A DNA stretch of 64,000 bases from assembly GCA_035236585.1 (NCBI GenBank), contig CP141139.1:19980990-20044989 (forward strand), read 5' to 3'. This DNA is from Warburgia ugandensis (taxonomy: Eukaryota; Streptophyta; Magnoliopsida; Canellales; Canellaceae). The notes beneath the pieces were generated by a model, which had not been told where the DNA came from, ran no database searches, and was given only the letters and a program-made list of their open reading frames with translations. Position numbers and translations under genes: made by a program. The first letter of the stretch is position 1. Every line of letters starts with the position of its first letter. Of this stretch, positions 1 through 11,995 are shown one piece after another.

Positions 1-296
1 TTGTGCCTGAAGATTCATTTTCACATCCTTTGCTATGGGAAGGTGCTTTCTTAACACTCATTAGGACGAGCTGGAAAGCTATTTTTGGAAATCCTCAAAA
101 ATTTCTAATCATCTCGAAATTTAAAGGAAGTTATGCTTTTTCTACATCTATTTACTTATTTTTGACCCAAATGTTGCTTGATGCAAAACAAAGTTGGGTT
201 TTATATGCTGCTCATCTTTGTGACTTGTCTGGGAGTGATATGCAAAAGATTCTTGCCTTTCTCAATCAGGCTTATGTTTTGCTTGTCAAAAAGTAG
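1..296 (+). CDS. Probable terminal exon of an unrecognised gene (5' part outside window)
   Basis: An open frame runs from the window edge to a TAG at 294-296, about 97 codons. The peptide is mixed amphipathic and hydrophobic with Leu, Phe and Trp spread through it (for example LLWEGAFLTLIRTSWKAIF, and near the end SGSDMQKILAFLNQAYVLL). It looks like the helical C-terminus of a larger protein rather than chance translation. The first possible Met, near base 3, has no visible promoter context, so I read this as the last exon of a plus-strand gene entering from the left. I cannot name the family. An intronic or chance ORF remains possible. Confidence 0.4.
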   Translation, partial: VPEDSFSHPLLWEGAFLTLIRTSWKAIFGNPQKFLIISKFKGSYAFSTSIYLFLTQMLLDAKQSWVLYAAHLCDLSGSDMQKILAFLNQAYVLLVKK

Positions 297-469
297 CTAT
301 TGTATTTGTTAGATTGATTACAAATATGTTTATAAAAGAAACAGTTATTTCTTTTTCTCTATCACTTTATCCGGAATATCTTTCCATAGTATCGTGAAGT
401 TCTATGGCCATTTCTATGTTTCATCATATCTACTAACCATTCTGCTTGTGTGGTTTTATGACCTCACTG

Positions 470-2520
470 CTAGTCTCAAGCCCACATAAAGGAGGAAGGT
501 CGCATTAGGTACAGCCAGAATAAAATTCTTTGACAAATCCAATGATATGAATCTGACATTGACATTCCCTCAGGCTATAGTGTTCATGTAAGCGACGTGC
601 TGCATTGGATCCTCGCGTGCAGTGGGAAATGGACAAGGGCTGCTAGGGCATTACCTCGTAAGCAGCACACTGCATCGGATCCTCGTGTGTAGTGGGAAAT
701 GGGTAAGGGCTGTTAGGGCGTTCCTCCATATGCAATGTGTTGCATCAAATCGTGGCTGCAGTGGGAAATAAGTAAGGGCTGTTGGGGCGTTCCCTTGTAA
801 GCGAAGCGCTACTTTGGATTTCCTTGTAAGCAACACGCCTCAAAAATAAGAGAATGGAAGAGTGAGGACTTGGGCCATGTTAAATGCATTAAAAGTGATG
901 ACCTAAGAGTACTAGTCAATGATGACAAGGTCAATCAAAGGTGGGAAAGTTACTTCTAAATTTTGCTAAATGACAATTATCCTGAGAATATAGAGACTGA
1001 AATAACTGTAGACCCAAATAATGTTGGACTATATAGATATGACCATAGGATTAGGATATCTGAAGTGAAAGAGACCTTGAAAAAGATGAACTTAGGAAAA
1101 GCTTGAGGACCCGATAGTATCCTATGGAGGTTTAGAAGTATGTGAGAGACACTTGAGTAGTTTGGTTGACAAAGTTGTTTATCAATATTGTAAAATGAAA
1201 GAAAATGCCAGATGAATGAAGGAAAAGCTTTATCGTATCAATTTATACAATAAAGACGACATATAGAGTTGTGAGATCAAACTTATGACCATACTATGAA
1301 ACTTGGAAAGAGTAATTGAGAAGATGATACAGCATGAGACAAGTGTATCAAAAAATTAGTTTGGTTTCATGCCTAAGTGGTTTACCATGGAACCTATTTT
1401 CCTACTTAGACTATTTATAGAGAAATATAGGGAGAAGGGGTAGGACCTCTATATGGTCTTTATCAACTTAGAAAAAGCTTATGATAAGGTCCCTAGAGAG
1501 TTAATATGCTGGATATTGGGCAAGAAAGAGATTTCACAGGAGTTATATAGATATAATTAAGGATATGTATGAGGGAGTGGTAACAAATAGTAGGACCACT
1601 AGTGGAGGGACTGATGATTTCCTTATCACTATAGTATTTCTCTAAGGATCGACATTGAGTCCGTACCTTTTCACATTGATTATGGATAAGTTAACAAAAT
1701 ATATGCATGATGAGATTCCATGGAAATATATTATTTGCAAATAATATAGTTTTGATTGATAAGACAAGGGAAGGAGTAAACATAAAGCTAAAGGTATTGA
1801 GAGATGCTATAGAGTCTAAAGGATTTAAAATTAGCCGAACTAAGACAGAATATGTGGCATGCAATTTTAATAAAGAAAGGAGTGAGAGGGAAGCACCAAT
1901 AAAGATTGTTAACCAAGAAGTCTCCCAAAAAGACCACTTTTGATACTTGGGATCGATAATTCAGGAGCAGAGAAATTGCAAGAGATGTTATCTGGAGAAT
2001 CGAAATGGGTTGGAACAAATGGAGATTTGCCTTTGGAGTTTTATGTGGTCGGCAGGTGCCACCAAAACTTAAAGGAAAATTCTATAGGATAGTTGTAAAG
2101 CCGGCCATGATCCAGGGATGAGTGTAGCCGAAATAAGGATGTTGAAATGGATAAGTGGCAAGACAAGAAAGGATAGAATTAGAAATAAAAATACTAAAGG
2201 AAACTTAGGAGTAGCGCCAATAGATAATAAGATGATGGAGGGTAGACTTAGATGGTTTGGACATGTTTAAGGGAGAATGAAAATGGTACCAGTTAGGAGT
2301 GAGTCATTCCAAGTTGAAGGTTATAAAAAGGCTAGGGGAAGGCCTAAAAGAATGTGGATAAAAGTAGTGAGAAAAGATTTAAAAACTTTTGGATTTAATG
2401 AAGCCATGACACTTAATAGAGGAAAATGGAGGAACAAGATTCATGTGGTCAACCCTGATTGGGATAAGGCCAAGGTGATGAATGAGAAATCTAAGATGTA
2501 GGATGCCTGATACCATAACA
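470..2520 (+). mobile_element. RTE-clade LINE, degenerate, internally deleted copy
   Basis: The 5' leader near 478-510 (an aaaggagg...gcattagg motif) and GC-rich 70-bp monomers (588-838) lead straight into reverse-transcriptase sequence from about 845. The endonuclease region present in the other copy (6882-7684) is missing here. Recognisable RT blocks include DLYMVFINLEKAYDKVPRE near 1443-1500, ILFANNIVLIDKTREGV near 1727-1777 and SKGFKISRTKTEY near 1813-1851. The C-terminal GRPKRMW...NPDW block ends near 2463, followed by a gggataagg...gatgaatga tail. The catalytic FADD motif reads FANN, and stops and frameshifts are frequent, so the copy is dead. I could not find its target-site duplication, so both ends are approximate. 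Confidence 0.85.
588..838 (+). repeat. 70-bp tandem monomers in the LINE 5' region
   Basis: About three and a half diverged units start near 588, 658, 728 and 797. Each begins with a gtaagcgacg-like motif and carries a gcagtgggaaat...aagggct core. One to two reverse-complement monomers occur near 7690-7790 in the minus-strand LINE, which ties them to the element's 5' region. Confidence 0.75.
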
Positions 2521-3619
2521 CTTTTTTGCAGAATAAAAATTTAAACTTACATTGATGGTATATGTACTAAAGACCATCAACTGTTGTAGACCAACCAAAG
2601 TGGATACTCCTGTATGCTGTCTAAAAGAATTCTAATTAAAATTGATGCTCTAATCACTAGTAGTAGCTAGCTTGTGCAGAGAATGGTTAAACAAGATTTT
2701 AAAAATTAAGAAAGGGAAGTGGAGATTTTATCATTGCTCGATAAGTGCTTGATCTCCTACTGTGTTTTGCTCTGAATGGGAGAGTTCTGGTAAGGGCTTG
2801 ACATTTAGCATAAATTCCCATCTCCTTACTAGAATTTGACAAATGGTGCATCAGAACGTGGTCACTATGAAGAAGATGATGTCAGCCAACCAGTATTGGC
2901 ATGAGAAGTTGTCATTTGCTCTCTTGGGTTAGTGGGCATCCATCAGAACAACAGTTTCTGTGCTAACTTGTTGGATGGAAGGCTTCTCCTCATTGAAATT
3001 TTTTTGAGAATAGATAGATGTGAGGATGGATGGATGAGATATTGGCAGGAATTGATTGAAATTTTAGCTTGGGTCGTCAAAACAAAAAAGTTGATGCTTA
3101 AGGTGCATCAATTGAGACCTTCTGCCTCATAAACTGATCCAGCAGTTACTATTCGATACAATGATCTATTAGATCGTTTCCTTAGGCACCGAGATGCAAT
3201 TATATCACATCTCAACGGGGCATGTATATTTCTAAGCTTTCACAGTTTTGGCAAAACTAAGAGAACAACAAAGCTGAAAAAATTAGCAATAAATCTAAAG
3301 GGCTTGTTGCATCATGAGAAGGCCAATGTGGAGTGATCAAGAACCATGAGAAAGAGAGGATACAACACCATCAAGATATTATTCCTATTTATAGGAGGGA
3401 AGAGGAAGCATAGAAAAAAAAGAAGGAAAGAACTAATAAAAAGAAAGTGGTGATTTTTACAGTTTCCAAGGCTCTACTTAGACAAACTACTATAGACTAC
3501 TATAGACTTTCTAATCCTAGGAGGGGGAGATGGTTGCAATCAATATTATGGTAGTGTTAATTCATAGGTTTGAGATTTAAAAAAATATTTGTTAAAAAAA
3601 TATTAGCAAAAAAAAGTCA
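2521..3619. other. Intergenic stretch between the two LINE copies, no supported gene
   Basis: AT-rich DNA with several A-rich runs. The only open frame of any size (2932-3132) has no recognisable domain or start context. It could in principle hold a lost upstream exon of the RING-CH gene, but I cannot identify one. Confidence 0.5.
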
Positions 3620-5050
3620 ACATATGGTATGTTTTAATGTCATCATCATCAAGACCTTATCCCAATTAGGGGTGGCCACATGAAGCTTCTTCCTCCATTC
3701 CTCTCTATGAAGTACTATAGCTTCATTTAGTCCTAAAGTTTTTAAATCTTTTCTCACCACTTCTATTCACGTTCTTTTGGGCCTTCCCCTTGCCCTTTTA
3801 GCACCTTTTACTTGCATTGCCTCACTCCTAACTGGTGCTGTTTTTGGTCTCCTTTGGACATGTCCAGACCATTTAAGTCTAATTTCCCTAATCTTGTTAC
3901 CTATTAGTGTTACCCCTAAGTTTCCTCTAATGTTTTCATTTCTAATTTTATCCTTTCTTGTCTTGCCACTCATTCATCTCAACATCCTCATTTTGGATAC
4001 GCTCATCTTATGAACATGATATTCCTTAACTGTTCAATACTTTGATCCATAAAACATGACTGGTCTTATGGCCATCTTATAGAAATTTTCTTTTAGTTTG
4101 AGTGACACCCGCCAATCACACAGAACTCTAGATGCACATCTCCATTTGTTCCAAGCTGCTTGGATTCTCTAAATAACCTTCCTCTCAATCTCTCCACTCT
4201 AATGAATCATTGACTCTAAGTATCAAAAATGGTCTTTTACGGGACTTTTTGATTATCAATCTTAACTGGTGTTCCACTCCTCTTCATGCTAACATTGCAT
4301 TCCATATATTTTATCTTAGTTCAATTGATTTTAAATCTTTTAGATTCTAATGCGTTTCTCCATAACTCTAGCTTTGTGTTTAGGCCCTCTCTTTACTTGT
4401 CAAGTAAAACTATATCATCTGCAAATAGCATGCATCATGGAATCTCCTCGTGCAAGTGTTTTGTTATTTCATCCATAACCAACGTGAAAAGGTATGAGCT
4501 CAATGCCAAACCTTGGTGCAATCCTACAGTGACAGAAAAATCACTGGTCTTGCCACTAGTGGTCTTAATATTTGTTACTCTCCCTCATACATATCTTTAA
4601 TTATGTCTATATATCCCCACGAAACCCCTTTCTCACTCAACACTCTCCATGTTAACTCTCTAGGGACTCTATCATAAACTCTCTAAGTCGATAAAGACCA
4701 TGTGGAGGTCTTTATTCCTCTCCCTATATTTCTCTATCAATTGTCTTAGTAAGAAAATAGCTTCCATGGTAGACCTCCTTGGCATGAAATCAAACTAGTT
4801 CTCCGATACACTTGTCTCATGCCTTAGCCTCTTCTCAATCACTCTTTCAAAAAGTTTCATAGTGTGGCTCATAAGTTTGATTCCTTGATAATTGGTGCAG
4901 TTCTATATGTCTCATTTATTCTTATAAATTAGTACAATAGAGCTTTTTGCATTTACTTTGATTTTATAATCTTGTTAAACAACTTGGTCAACCAAACTAT
5001 TTTAGCATCTCCCATATGCTTTCAAACCTCTATTAGTATACCATCAAGCC

Positions 5051-6521
5051 TCAAGGCCTCTTTCATTTCAAGTATTCTAATCCTCCATTCATTTCTATAA
5101 TGTCAAATGTTATTTAGGTTTACAGTATTTTCAATCCCTATGTTCTCAGAGCCATTGTCATTTAACAATTTTTGAAAATAAGTTTCCCACCTTTGTTTCA
5201 ATCTCATCATCTTTAACTAGTATCCTTTGATTATCATTTATAATGCACCTAACATGATGTAAGTCCTTACCCTTCTGTTCTCTTTTTTACAAGTTTAAAC
5301 ACATCTTTCTCACCTTCAGGCCTCATGGCCTTTCTTGATTTCATCTTTTTCAAGGCCTCTTTCATTTCAAGTATTCTAATCCTCCATTCATTTCTATAAT
5401 GTCAAATGTTATTTAGGTTTATAGTATTTTCAATCCCTATGTTCTCAGAGCCATTGTCATTTAACAATTTTTGAAAATAAGTTTCCCACCTTTGTTTCAA
5501 TCTCATCATCTTTAACTAGTATCCTTTGATTATCATTTTTAATGCACCTAACATGATGTAAGTCCTTTCCCTTCTGTTCTCTTATTTTTACAAGTTTAAA
5601 CACATCTTTCTCACCTTCAGGCCTCATGGCCTTTCTTGATTTCATCTTTTTCAAGGCCTCTTTCATTTCAAGTATTCTAATCCTCCATTCATTTCTATAA
5701 TGTCAAATGTTATTTAGGTTTACAGTATTTTCAATCCCTATGTTCTCAGAGCCATTGTTATTTAACAATTTTTGAAAATAAGTTTCCCACCTTTGTTTCA
5801 ATCTCATCATCTTTAACTAGTATCCTTTGATTATCATTTATAATGCACCTAACATGATGTAAGTCCTTACCCTTCTGTTCTCTTATTTTTACAAGTTTAA
5901 ACACATCTTTCTCACCTTCAGGCCTCATGGCCTTTCTTGATTTCATCTTTTTCAAGGCCTCTTTCATTTCAAGTATTCTAATCCTCCATTCATTTCTATA
6001 ATGTCAAATGTTATTTAGGTTTATAGTATTTTCAATCCCTATGTTCTCAGAGCCATTGTCATTTAACAATTTTTGAAAATAAGTTTCCCACCTTTGTTTC
6101 AATCTCATCATCTTTAACTAGTATCCTTTGATTATCATTTATAATGCACCTAACATGATGTAAGTCCTTACCCTTCTGTTCTCTTATTTTTACAAGTTTA
6201 AACACATCTTTCTCACCTTCAGGCCTCATGGCCTTTCCTGATTTCATCTTTTTCAAGGCCTCTTTCATTTCAAGTATTCTAATCCTCCATTCATTTCTAT
6301 AATGTCAAATGTTATTTAGGTTTACAGTATTTTCAATCCCTATGTTCTCAGAGCCATTGTCATTTAACAATTTTTGAAAATAAGTTTCCCACCTTTGTTT
6401 CAATCTCATCATCTTTAACTAGTATCCTTTGATTATCATTTATAATGCACCTAACATGATGTAAGTCCTTACCCTTCTGTTCTCTTATTTTTACAAGTTT
6501 AAACACATCTTTCTCACCTTC
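5051..6521 (-). repeat. 301-bp tandem array (about 4.9 copies) inside the LINE coding region
   Basis: Unit starts, marked by tcaaggcctctttcatttc, are at 5051, 5350, 5651, 5952 and 6253. The spacing is 299, 301, 301 and 301 bp, and the last unit is truncated at 6521. Units differ at only a few bases. Each carries, on the minus strand, the same stretch of the LINE endonuclease-RT linker (MKEALKKMKSxKAMRPEGEK...EIETKVGNLFSKIVK, a 69-residue frame). The unit is therefore coding sequence of the element rather than a satellite that landed in it. Confidence 0.97.
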
Positions 6522-6881
6522 TCTTGTTCCTAGTCTATTATAGAGGTCATCATATGCCTTAAGTTTAGTCTCACTTACTATTCTCTTAACAACCTTTTTA
6601 GCATTCTATTATTGTTCATAATTTTCATTATTTCTAATCTTCTGCCTTGCTTTAAAACACACCCATTTTTCTTTAATAACATTTTGCATTGTTTTATTCC
6701 ACCACCATGTTTCCTTTACTAATTGCCTTTTACCTTTAGATACTCCTAAAACATCTTTTGCCACTTTCTTAATGGACTTAGCCATATTAACCCACATGGT
6801 GTTTACTTCTATTTCATAGTTTCAGTTTCCTTCTACCATCAACTTATTTGTGAATGAGGTTATATTCTCTCCTTTTAAGGT

Positions 6882-7684
6882 TCACGACTTAGTTTTTGGA
6901 TATCTATTATGTTCATTTCCTTTCTTCCATCTTTTAATATAGATATCCATAACCATTAACCTATGTTGTGAGGTTAAACTCTCATCGAGTATTACTTTAA
7001 AGTCTTTACACATTAATATTTCAGTATTCCTAAGTAGAAAAAAAACCATTTGGCTTTTATGAAGTCCACTTTTAAAGGTTATTAAATGTTCATCTCTATT
7101 CTTAAAGAATGTATTTACAATGGCCAAGTTATATGATAAAGCAAAATCGGGGATAATTTCCCTCATCTCATTTTGTTCTCCTATACCATACCCTCCATGG
7201 ATCCTATGATATCCTTCCTTTTCTTTTCCTACATAGTCTGCTCCTATAAATATCCTCTCAGTGTTGGAAATTTCTTGCATGACTCCCTCCATATCTTTCC
7301 AAAATTCTCTTCATTATATCTTCTAACCCTACCCTCCTAGAATAAGTTTTATTATTATAATCCTATCACTAATTCTTTTAACGTCCACAACTTTATCCTT
7401 TAATTTTTTATCCACTATTATTCCTAAGCCATTTCTGTTATTATCCTTTCCTACGTACCAGAGTTTATACCCATCGATTTCTCTAGTTTTAGACCCATTC
7501 ACTTGGTTTCTTGGATACAAGCGATGTTGACTCTCCCACGTTTCATCGTATATACTAACTCCAAACTTTTACCTGTCAATGTCTCTATATTCCATATGGT
7601 GATATGAATTTTATGCTCTTGAGATATCCTATTTACCTGCACACTTCTCGATCTCCATGGTATGAACCCATGCCTACTTTTCAC
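6882..7684 (-). pseudogene. LINE endonuclease (EEP fold) remnant, broken
   Basis: Three minus-strand frames cover an RTE endonuclease. 7684-7499 carries TIWNIETLTGKSLELV and VNIACIQETK. 7520-7329 carries REIDGYKLWYVGKDNNRNG and GIIVDKKLKDKVVDVKR. 7292-6882 carries IFIGADYVG, SGLHKSQMVFFLL and LTSQHRLMVMDI. Those blocks correspond to the family's Gln-Glu, GDxNxxxG, QxDFFL and SxHR motifs. The frame shifts between segments, GD becomes GA, and the Asp of the QxDFFL block is replaced by Val, so the enzyme is inactive. It belongs to the LINE at 3638-8003. Confidence 0.85.
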
Positions 7685-8021
7685 TGCACCTGGGTTCTAA
7701 TGCATCGCGTCGCTTCCAAGAGGACGCTCTAGCAGGCCCTTGCCCATTTTTCATTGCACCCGGGATCTGATGTAGCGTGTCGCTTATGGGAACTCCGCTG
7801 ATGCCGATCCCTAGCCCAGATTAAAAAGGAGGAGGGTCTTGCGTTAGGTGCCTATAGGCAAGGAAGAAGTTGAAGATGATTTTGTTATTTCTTTCCTACT
7901 TGCAAATAAATATGCATTTGTATATTAGTTTGTAAGTAAGAAATGTAAATCATCTCTAACTTTTTAAAAGTATGACAACCTTAACATGACATGAATCGAA
8001 TTGACATATGGTATGTTTTAA

Positions 8022-10318
8022 GATGAAGAGAAATTTTTTAGAATATAGAATGTTTAATATTTGACCTGGAAGATGAACAGGATAACATCCTTGTTGAAGA
8101 AAGGCCTTATGTTCATAGAATGATACAAGCATCTCCTTTTCATAGTCAAATTCATTGGTCCACAAAAAGGAAACTAAGCTTATATTACTTTAAGAGAAAA
8201 TTAGGTTACATATAGCTGAAAATGGTAATGCAAAGATATTTTTGGATTTACATAACTGCCTAGTCAGATTCAATGTCTACCTAAAAGTATGAGCTGGTAT
8301 GACCTTGAGGTCATGGGTACTAGGTCTGGAATTAGCCTTTTGCAAATGCAAGGTAAGGCTGCATACTATAGACCATTGTGGTTTGCCTGTTCCCCGAACC
8401 CCGCATATGCAAGAGCTTCGTGCACTAGGCTGCCCTTTTATAATAGTACGGATAAACAAACTTGCCCACTAAACAACCATACCTTTGGGAGATTCTTAAA
8501 ACATAGCTGGTACTAAACCTCTGCTCAAGTTGCAAGTTGCAACCCAGAAACAAATAATTGCCACTTGGATAACACTTCTACTGAAATGCAGCTTGTAAAC
8601 CAAATAAAGGTTACTAAGTGAACAAATTTGACTTCAAACTTTTTGGAAATGAAGACAAAATCTCTCCAAAAAGGTAAATAGTAAATGATCTAGAAAGGAA
8701 TGAAACAAGTGTTAGAGAATTTATTTTCAGCTAACAAAAGTAAGCTCTCCTTTCTTCTTGTCCGATGTATCTATAATTTTGGATGCTTTATTTTCTTGAG
8801 AAATTGGTCATCTGCATCTTTAATATCGATGGAATGTTACACTGCATCGTGAGTTTGGTTTACAGAAAGCTTTTTGAAAGTAAAGTGAGCCCTTGGATCT
8901 TAATCTTGATAGGGTCTTAATCTTAAATATTATTTCTGGGGTTGTCAGTGGGGTGGTATTGGACAGATTGGATCCACTTCTTCCACATTCCTAACCACGG
9001 CTATGCCATTTAGTCCAAATCCTAGTTGGAGAATTCCACAGATCCCATCCTGGATGTTTGAACTATTGAGGAAAGGAAAATATTCACCATCATATTGTTG
9101 TGTGCAGATTTTTCATGACTTAATATCATCCTTAGCAGTTAATCTTTGTTTAAAGAGATATATGAAAATCAAACATAGCAAACACTTTTATTCATGTGAC
9201 GGGAAGTTTTCAATAAAATTTAGGCATGTTAGTCATTTGAAACCTGGATTTTAGATCTTATGACGGTTTTTAGGTGTTTGTTTGTATCCTTTCTATGAGA
9301 AATCAGACCTTAAGGATAATGATTGAACTTGATCAAATGTATCCTATACCAATTAAATCTGATTGGATCATAAGGATCAATCAGTTCATCCAAACCGCTT
9401 GACAAGCCTAATCATTTCTACCATCCTTTGACAGTTTGACAGTAATCTTTTCTTCTCCTGGCTCTCCACATAAGTAAATATGTGAAATTGGAGATTCTTC
9501 TTGAGTATAACCATTATTACCGCGCCTAGAAGCCCCATGCACCCCAACCACGTGCAGTCCGTGGTAAGCTGTTGGAGGCCCTAAATCTCTGTCTTGATGC
9601 ACTTTCCCGTCCATAATGTTTTGTGCAAATAGCCTTTCCCTCCAAGCAATCATGAATTCCACACTATGTATTTCCAATGATCAATATCTTATCACTACCA
9701 AGTAATGAAAACTAAAATGCATTTAAGAGGGAAATAAGCAAGACATGAAGGATAAGTTACGAGGAGGCAATCTATATGACAACCATAGAAAAGTTCTGAA
9801 AATTTTATGAAAGGAGAAGGATACAGATTCTTTTGAAATGTCAGACAGGACCAACTCCCAAGATTCATCCACCCTTTGACCAATCTTAGTCAACTAGTGC
9901 AAAGCAGGCCTATGCTAACGCTTAAAGAGACTAATCGCTCAGTAGAAACTTCTAGAGCTGACATTATGTCATTCATTGTTTTCTGTAATTCTTCCTATTT
10001 TCTATATTTGCTGTTACTTAAAGGTTTCCTTCACTTTTCCATGTTATTTTCCTGATAACATCTTGCAAAATCCATTTGAAGTTCCTAAGTCTATTAGAAC
10101 GAGAAATATTATGATGCTCCCATTGGCTCTTATATTGCATGGATTCTTTGAGGCATAAAAATCTGTTCTTTTCTTAGCAAGGATTCAACTTATCTACCTT
10201 TAAGTAGGACATAATGGAAGACGAAATGCTATTCTATTTGTGAACAGAAAACCGCAACTGTAGACCTTTGTTTCCTAACTTTTTTGTGAATTGACATGCT
10301 TAAATTAAATTGTGACAG
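8022..10318. other. Region 5' of the RING-CH exons; one SINE, no other supported exon
   Basis: The missing 5' exon(s) of the RING-CH gene would be expected here or further left. I searched for an exon ending in Cys plus two bases before a GT and found no convincing one. A minus-strand 89-residue frame at 9408-9677 has no family I recognise. Confidence 0.45.
8290..8441 (+). mobile_element. Au-type SINE, 5'-truncated
   Basis: Contains the box-B-like stretch tgaccttgaggtcatgggt, the internal ttgcaaatgcaaggtaaggc block, and the 3' core ccccgcatatgcaagagctt then cgtgcactaggctgccctttt. These are shared with ten other copies in this window. The head is missing or highly diverged. Confidence 0.85.
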
Positions 10319-11995
10319 AGTTTGTCAGCAGCAAACTGAAGAGCCTTTGATGGTTCTTGGATGCCGCTGTCGTGGTGGACTAGCCAAAGCACACCATTCC
10401 TGCATAGAAATCTGGTTTCACACTAGAGGTTCAAATAGATGCGAAATTTGCCAGTAAGTCATCCAATTCTTGGGTTTAAGACTTAAGGTACCTGACATCA
10501 ATAACATTCCCTAAACCTTTCTTGTACAGGCAGGTGGCTGCAAATGTTCCCCCTCCAGAGGCCCAGCCAAGTGTAAGTGTCTGTAAGCGAAAAGTCAATG
10601 GTAGGGAATAGGCAGAAGTTTTGGTTTTCGGGAATGGCTCTTCTTTGCGAAAACCACATAAAATACTTGGATGAAAGGATTTCATCAGTCTGGAAGTTTT
10701 TCTTTTTTCGTTTTTTACCCTGCTTGGGTACATGAAATTTCTAAATCTGCTCCCATACTGCTTTTCACATCCGTCCTCAAGGGGAGGTGGCAAGATGACT
10801 CAAACCTGCAACACTTAGACAGCTGAGGTGCCTTCTTATCCTTCTTGGACAGTGGCTCCCACTCCAGCATATGTTTTGTTTGTATACAGGATATAGTGCC
10901 ACCCCGGCCTCCTCCCCCCCAAAAAATATGGAAAAATGTAGGGAAAAGAAAAGAGGTGGTGTGATAAAACTCCACTCCTTGTGGTAGGTTCTCGATTGAT
11001 CCCACCAAGCAAGGACTGGAGTTTGTCTAACATTAGAGGACTGTAGCGCTAACTGAGAAGATCACTTTGTGCGTGCATTTTGTATTGAGTTTACTGTTAG
11101 TCTGCCATAAGCTCCAGCACTATTTATGTCTTACCGTTTGCTCCTGCAGCTGCTGTCTTGTTGTTGCTGTTTCTTATGTGGATAACTTCTGTCTGGTGGC
11201 ATTTGACAATATGCACGTAATCTTATGAACTGTAGATAGGGCTACAAATTTAGCATCTTTGAAATGCATGAATTAGACAATAACTAATGAATACATCAAT
11301 AAGAACTGCAGTTTAAGAGCATGGATTAGATCATACAAGTCTCATGGAATATGCCTAGTCATATTTGAGTGACAAGATTACTTATATGGTTTGTGGCTTT
11401 TCCTGGAACAGACAAACTATTGGGTTTGGAGGGTTGATCCAGCCTTTGCAGGATCTAGTATTGTACGTGGAGAACGAGAAAGGGTATGGCCTATGGACAT
11501 TTCTTTGGAATGCCACCACAATTATCTGTCTATTCTACCATCATGTCATTCATGGCCATTATCACATTAATCCCCTATCACCAGCGTCATCTGTCTGAAA
11601 ATTTCTGTGCTGCTTTTATTCCCCTCAATAGGGTTGTTTTAGTCCGCTTTGGGTTGCATTCTCAATACTTATTGGTGGACTTCTGTTGGACGTGCTGATA
11701 TCCATTTCCCTTGGTGTTTCTGCCCTTCCTGTGAACATTATAATCGGTACCGTAACTCCACCTTTATTATGTATTTCTGCATTCTGCAGTCTCAAAATTG
11801 ATTTTCTCATGAAGCATAATGCGCAAATGGATATAACCACACTAACTGTCAAGTGTGCATGCAGGTGTTCTTGTCGTTCTGGGTCTGGGAACTGCACTTC
11901 GACTTGCATTGGAGTGCTGCCATGAATGGAGTTTGAGGAGCAGAGTTCAAAGGGTTGATACGAATATAAGTCCTGGGCATCACCCAGCAGTGTAA
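10319..11995 (+). CDS. RING-CH (RINGv, MARCH-like) E3 ubiquitin ligase, last five coding exons
   Basis: Exons 10319-10453, 10530-10572, 11412-11483, 11632-11746 and 11865-11995 all have GT-AG borders and compatible phases, and encode about 164 residues ending at TAA 11993-11995. The first exon carries most of a C4HC3 RING-CH finger: VCQQ, then GCRC (C-x-C), AKAHHSC (H-x2-C) and CEIC (C-x2-C). The first zinc Cys must come from an upstream exon. Next come a TNYWVWRVDPAF linker and two hydrophobic segments, GCFSPLWVAFSILIGGLLLD through SALPVNIII and GVLVVLGLGTALRLALE. The tail is WSLRSRVQRVDTNISPGHHP. Plant proteins of this type are membrane E3 ligases that transfer ubiquitin from an E2; the substrate is unknown. 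The exon-1 splice phase needs an upstream exon ending in two bases of a codon. The 5' exon(s) were not identified, so the model is partial. Confidence 0.86.

Larger units (their letters stand above)
3638..8003 (-). mobile_element. Long RTE-clade LINE flanked by an 18-bp target-site duplication
   Basis: Perfect 18-bp direct repeats, acatatggtatgttttaa, lie at 3620-3637 and 8004-8021 and delimit the insertion. Read on the minus strand, the order is 5' leader and monomer (about 8003-7690), apurinic-type endonuclease (about 7684-6882), linker, a 301-bp segment repeated about five times (6521-5051), degenerate reverse transcriptase (about 5040-3770) and a tgatgatgatga tail at 3638-3652. The conserved 3' block (GRPKRT, then TAPVRSEAMQVKGAKRARG) is read at 3767-3860. 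Frameshifts and stops show it is not autonomous. The exact TSD and the 4.4-kb length show that a nearly full-length copy inserted. The far 5' segment (about 7790-8003) appears inverted relative to the rest. Confidence 0.9.

Noticed and set aside
5457-6268. Three repeated 69-residue minus-strand frames that look like a small gene family
   Set aside because: They are the same LINE linker segment repeated by the 301-bp tandem array, not independent genes.
9408-9677. Minus-strand 89-residue frame near the RING-CH gene
   Set aside because: No domain and no splice partner; insufficient for a gene call.
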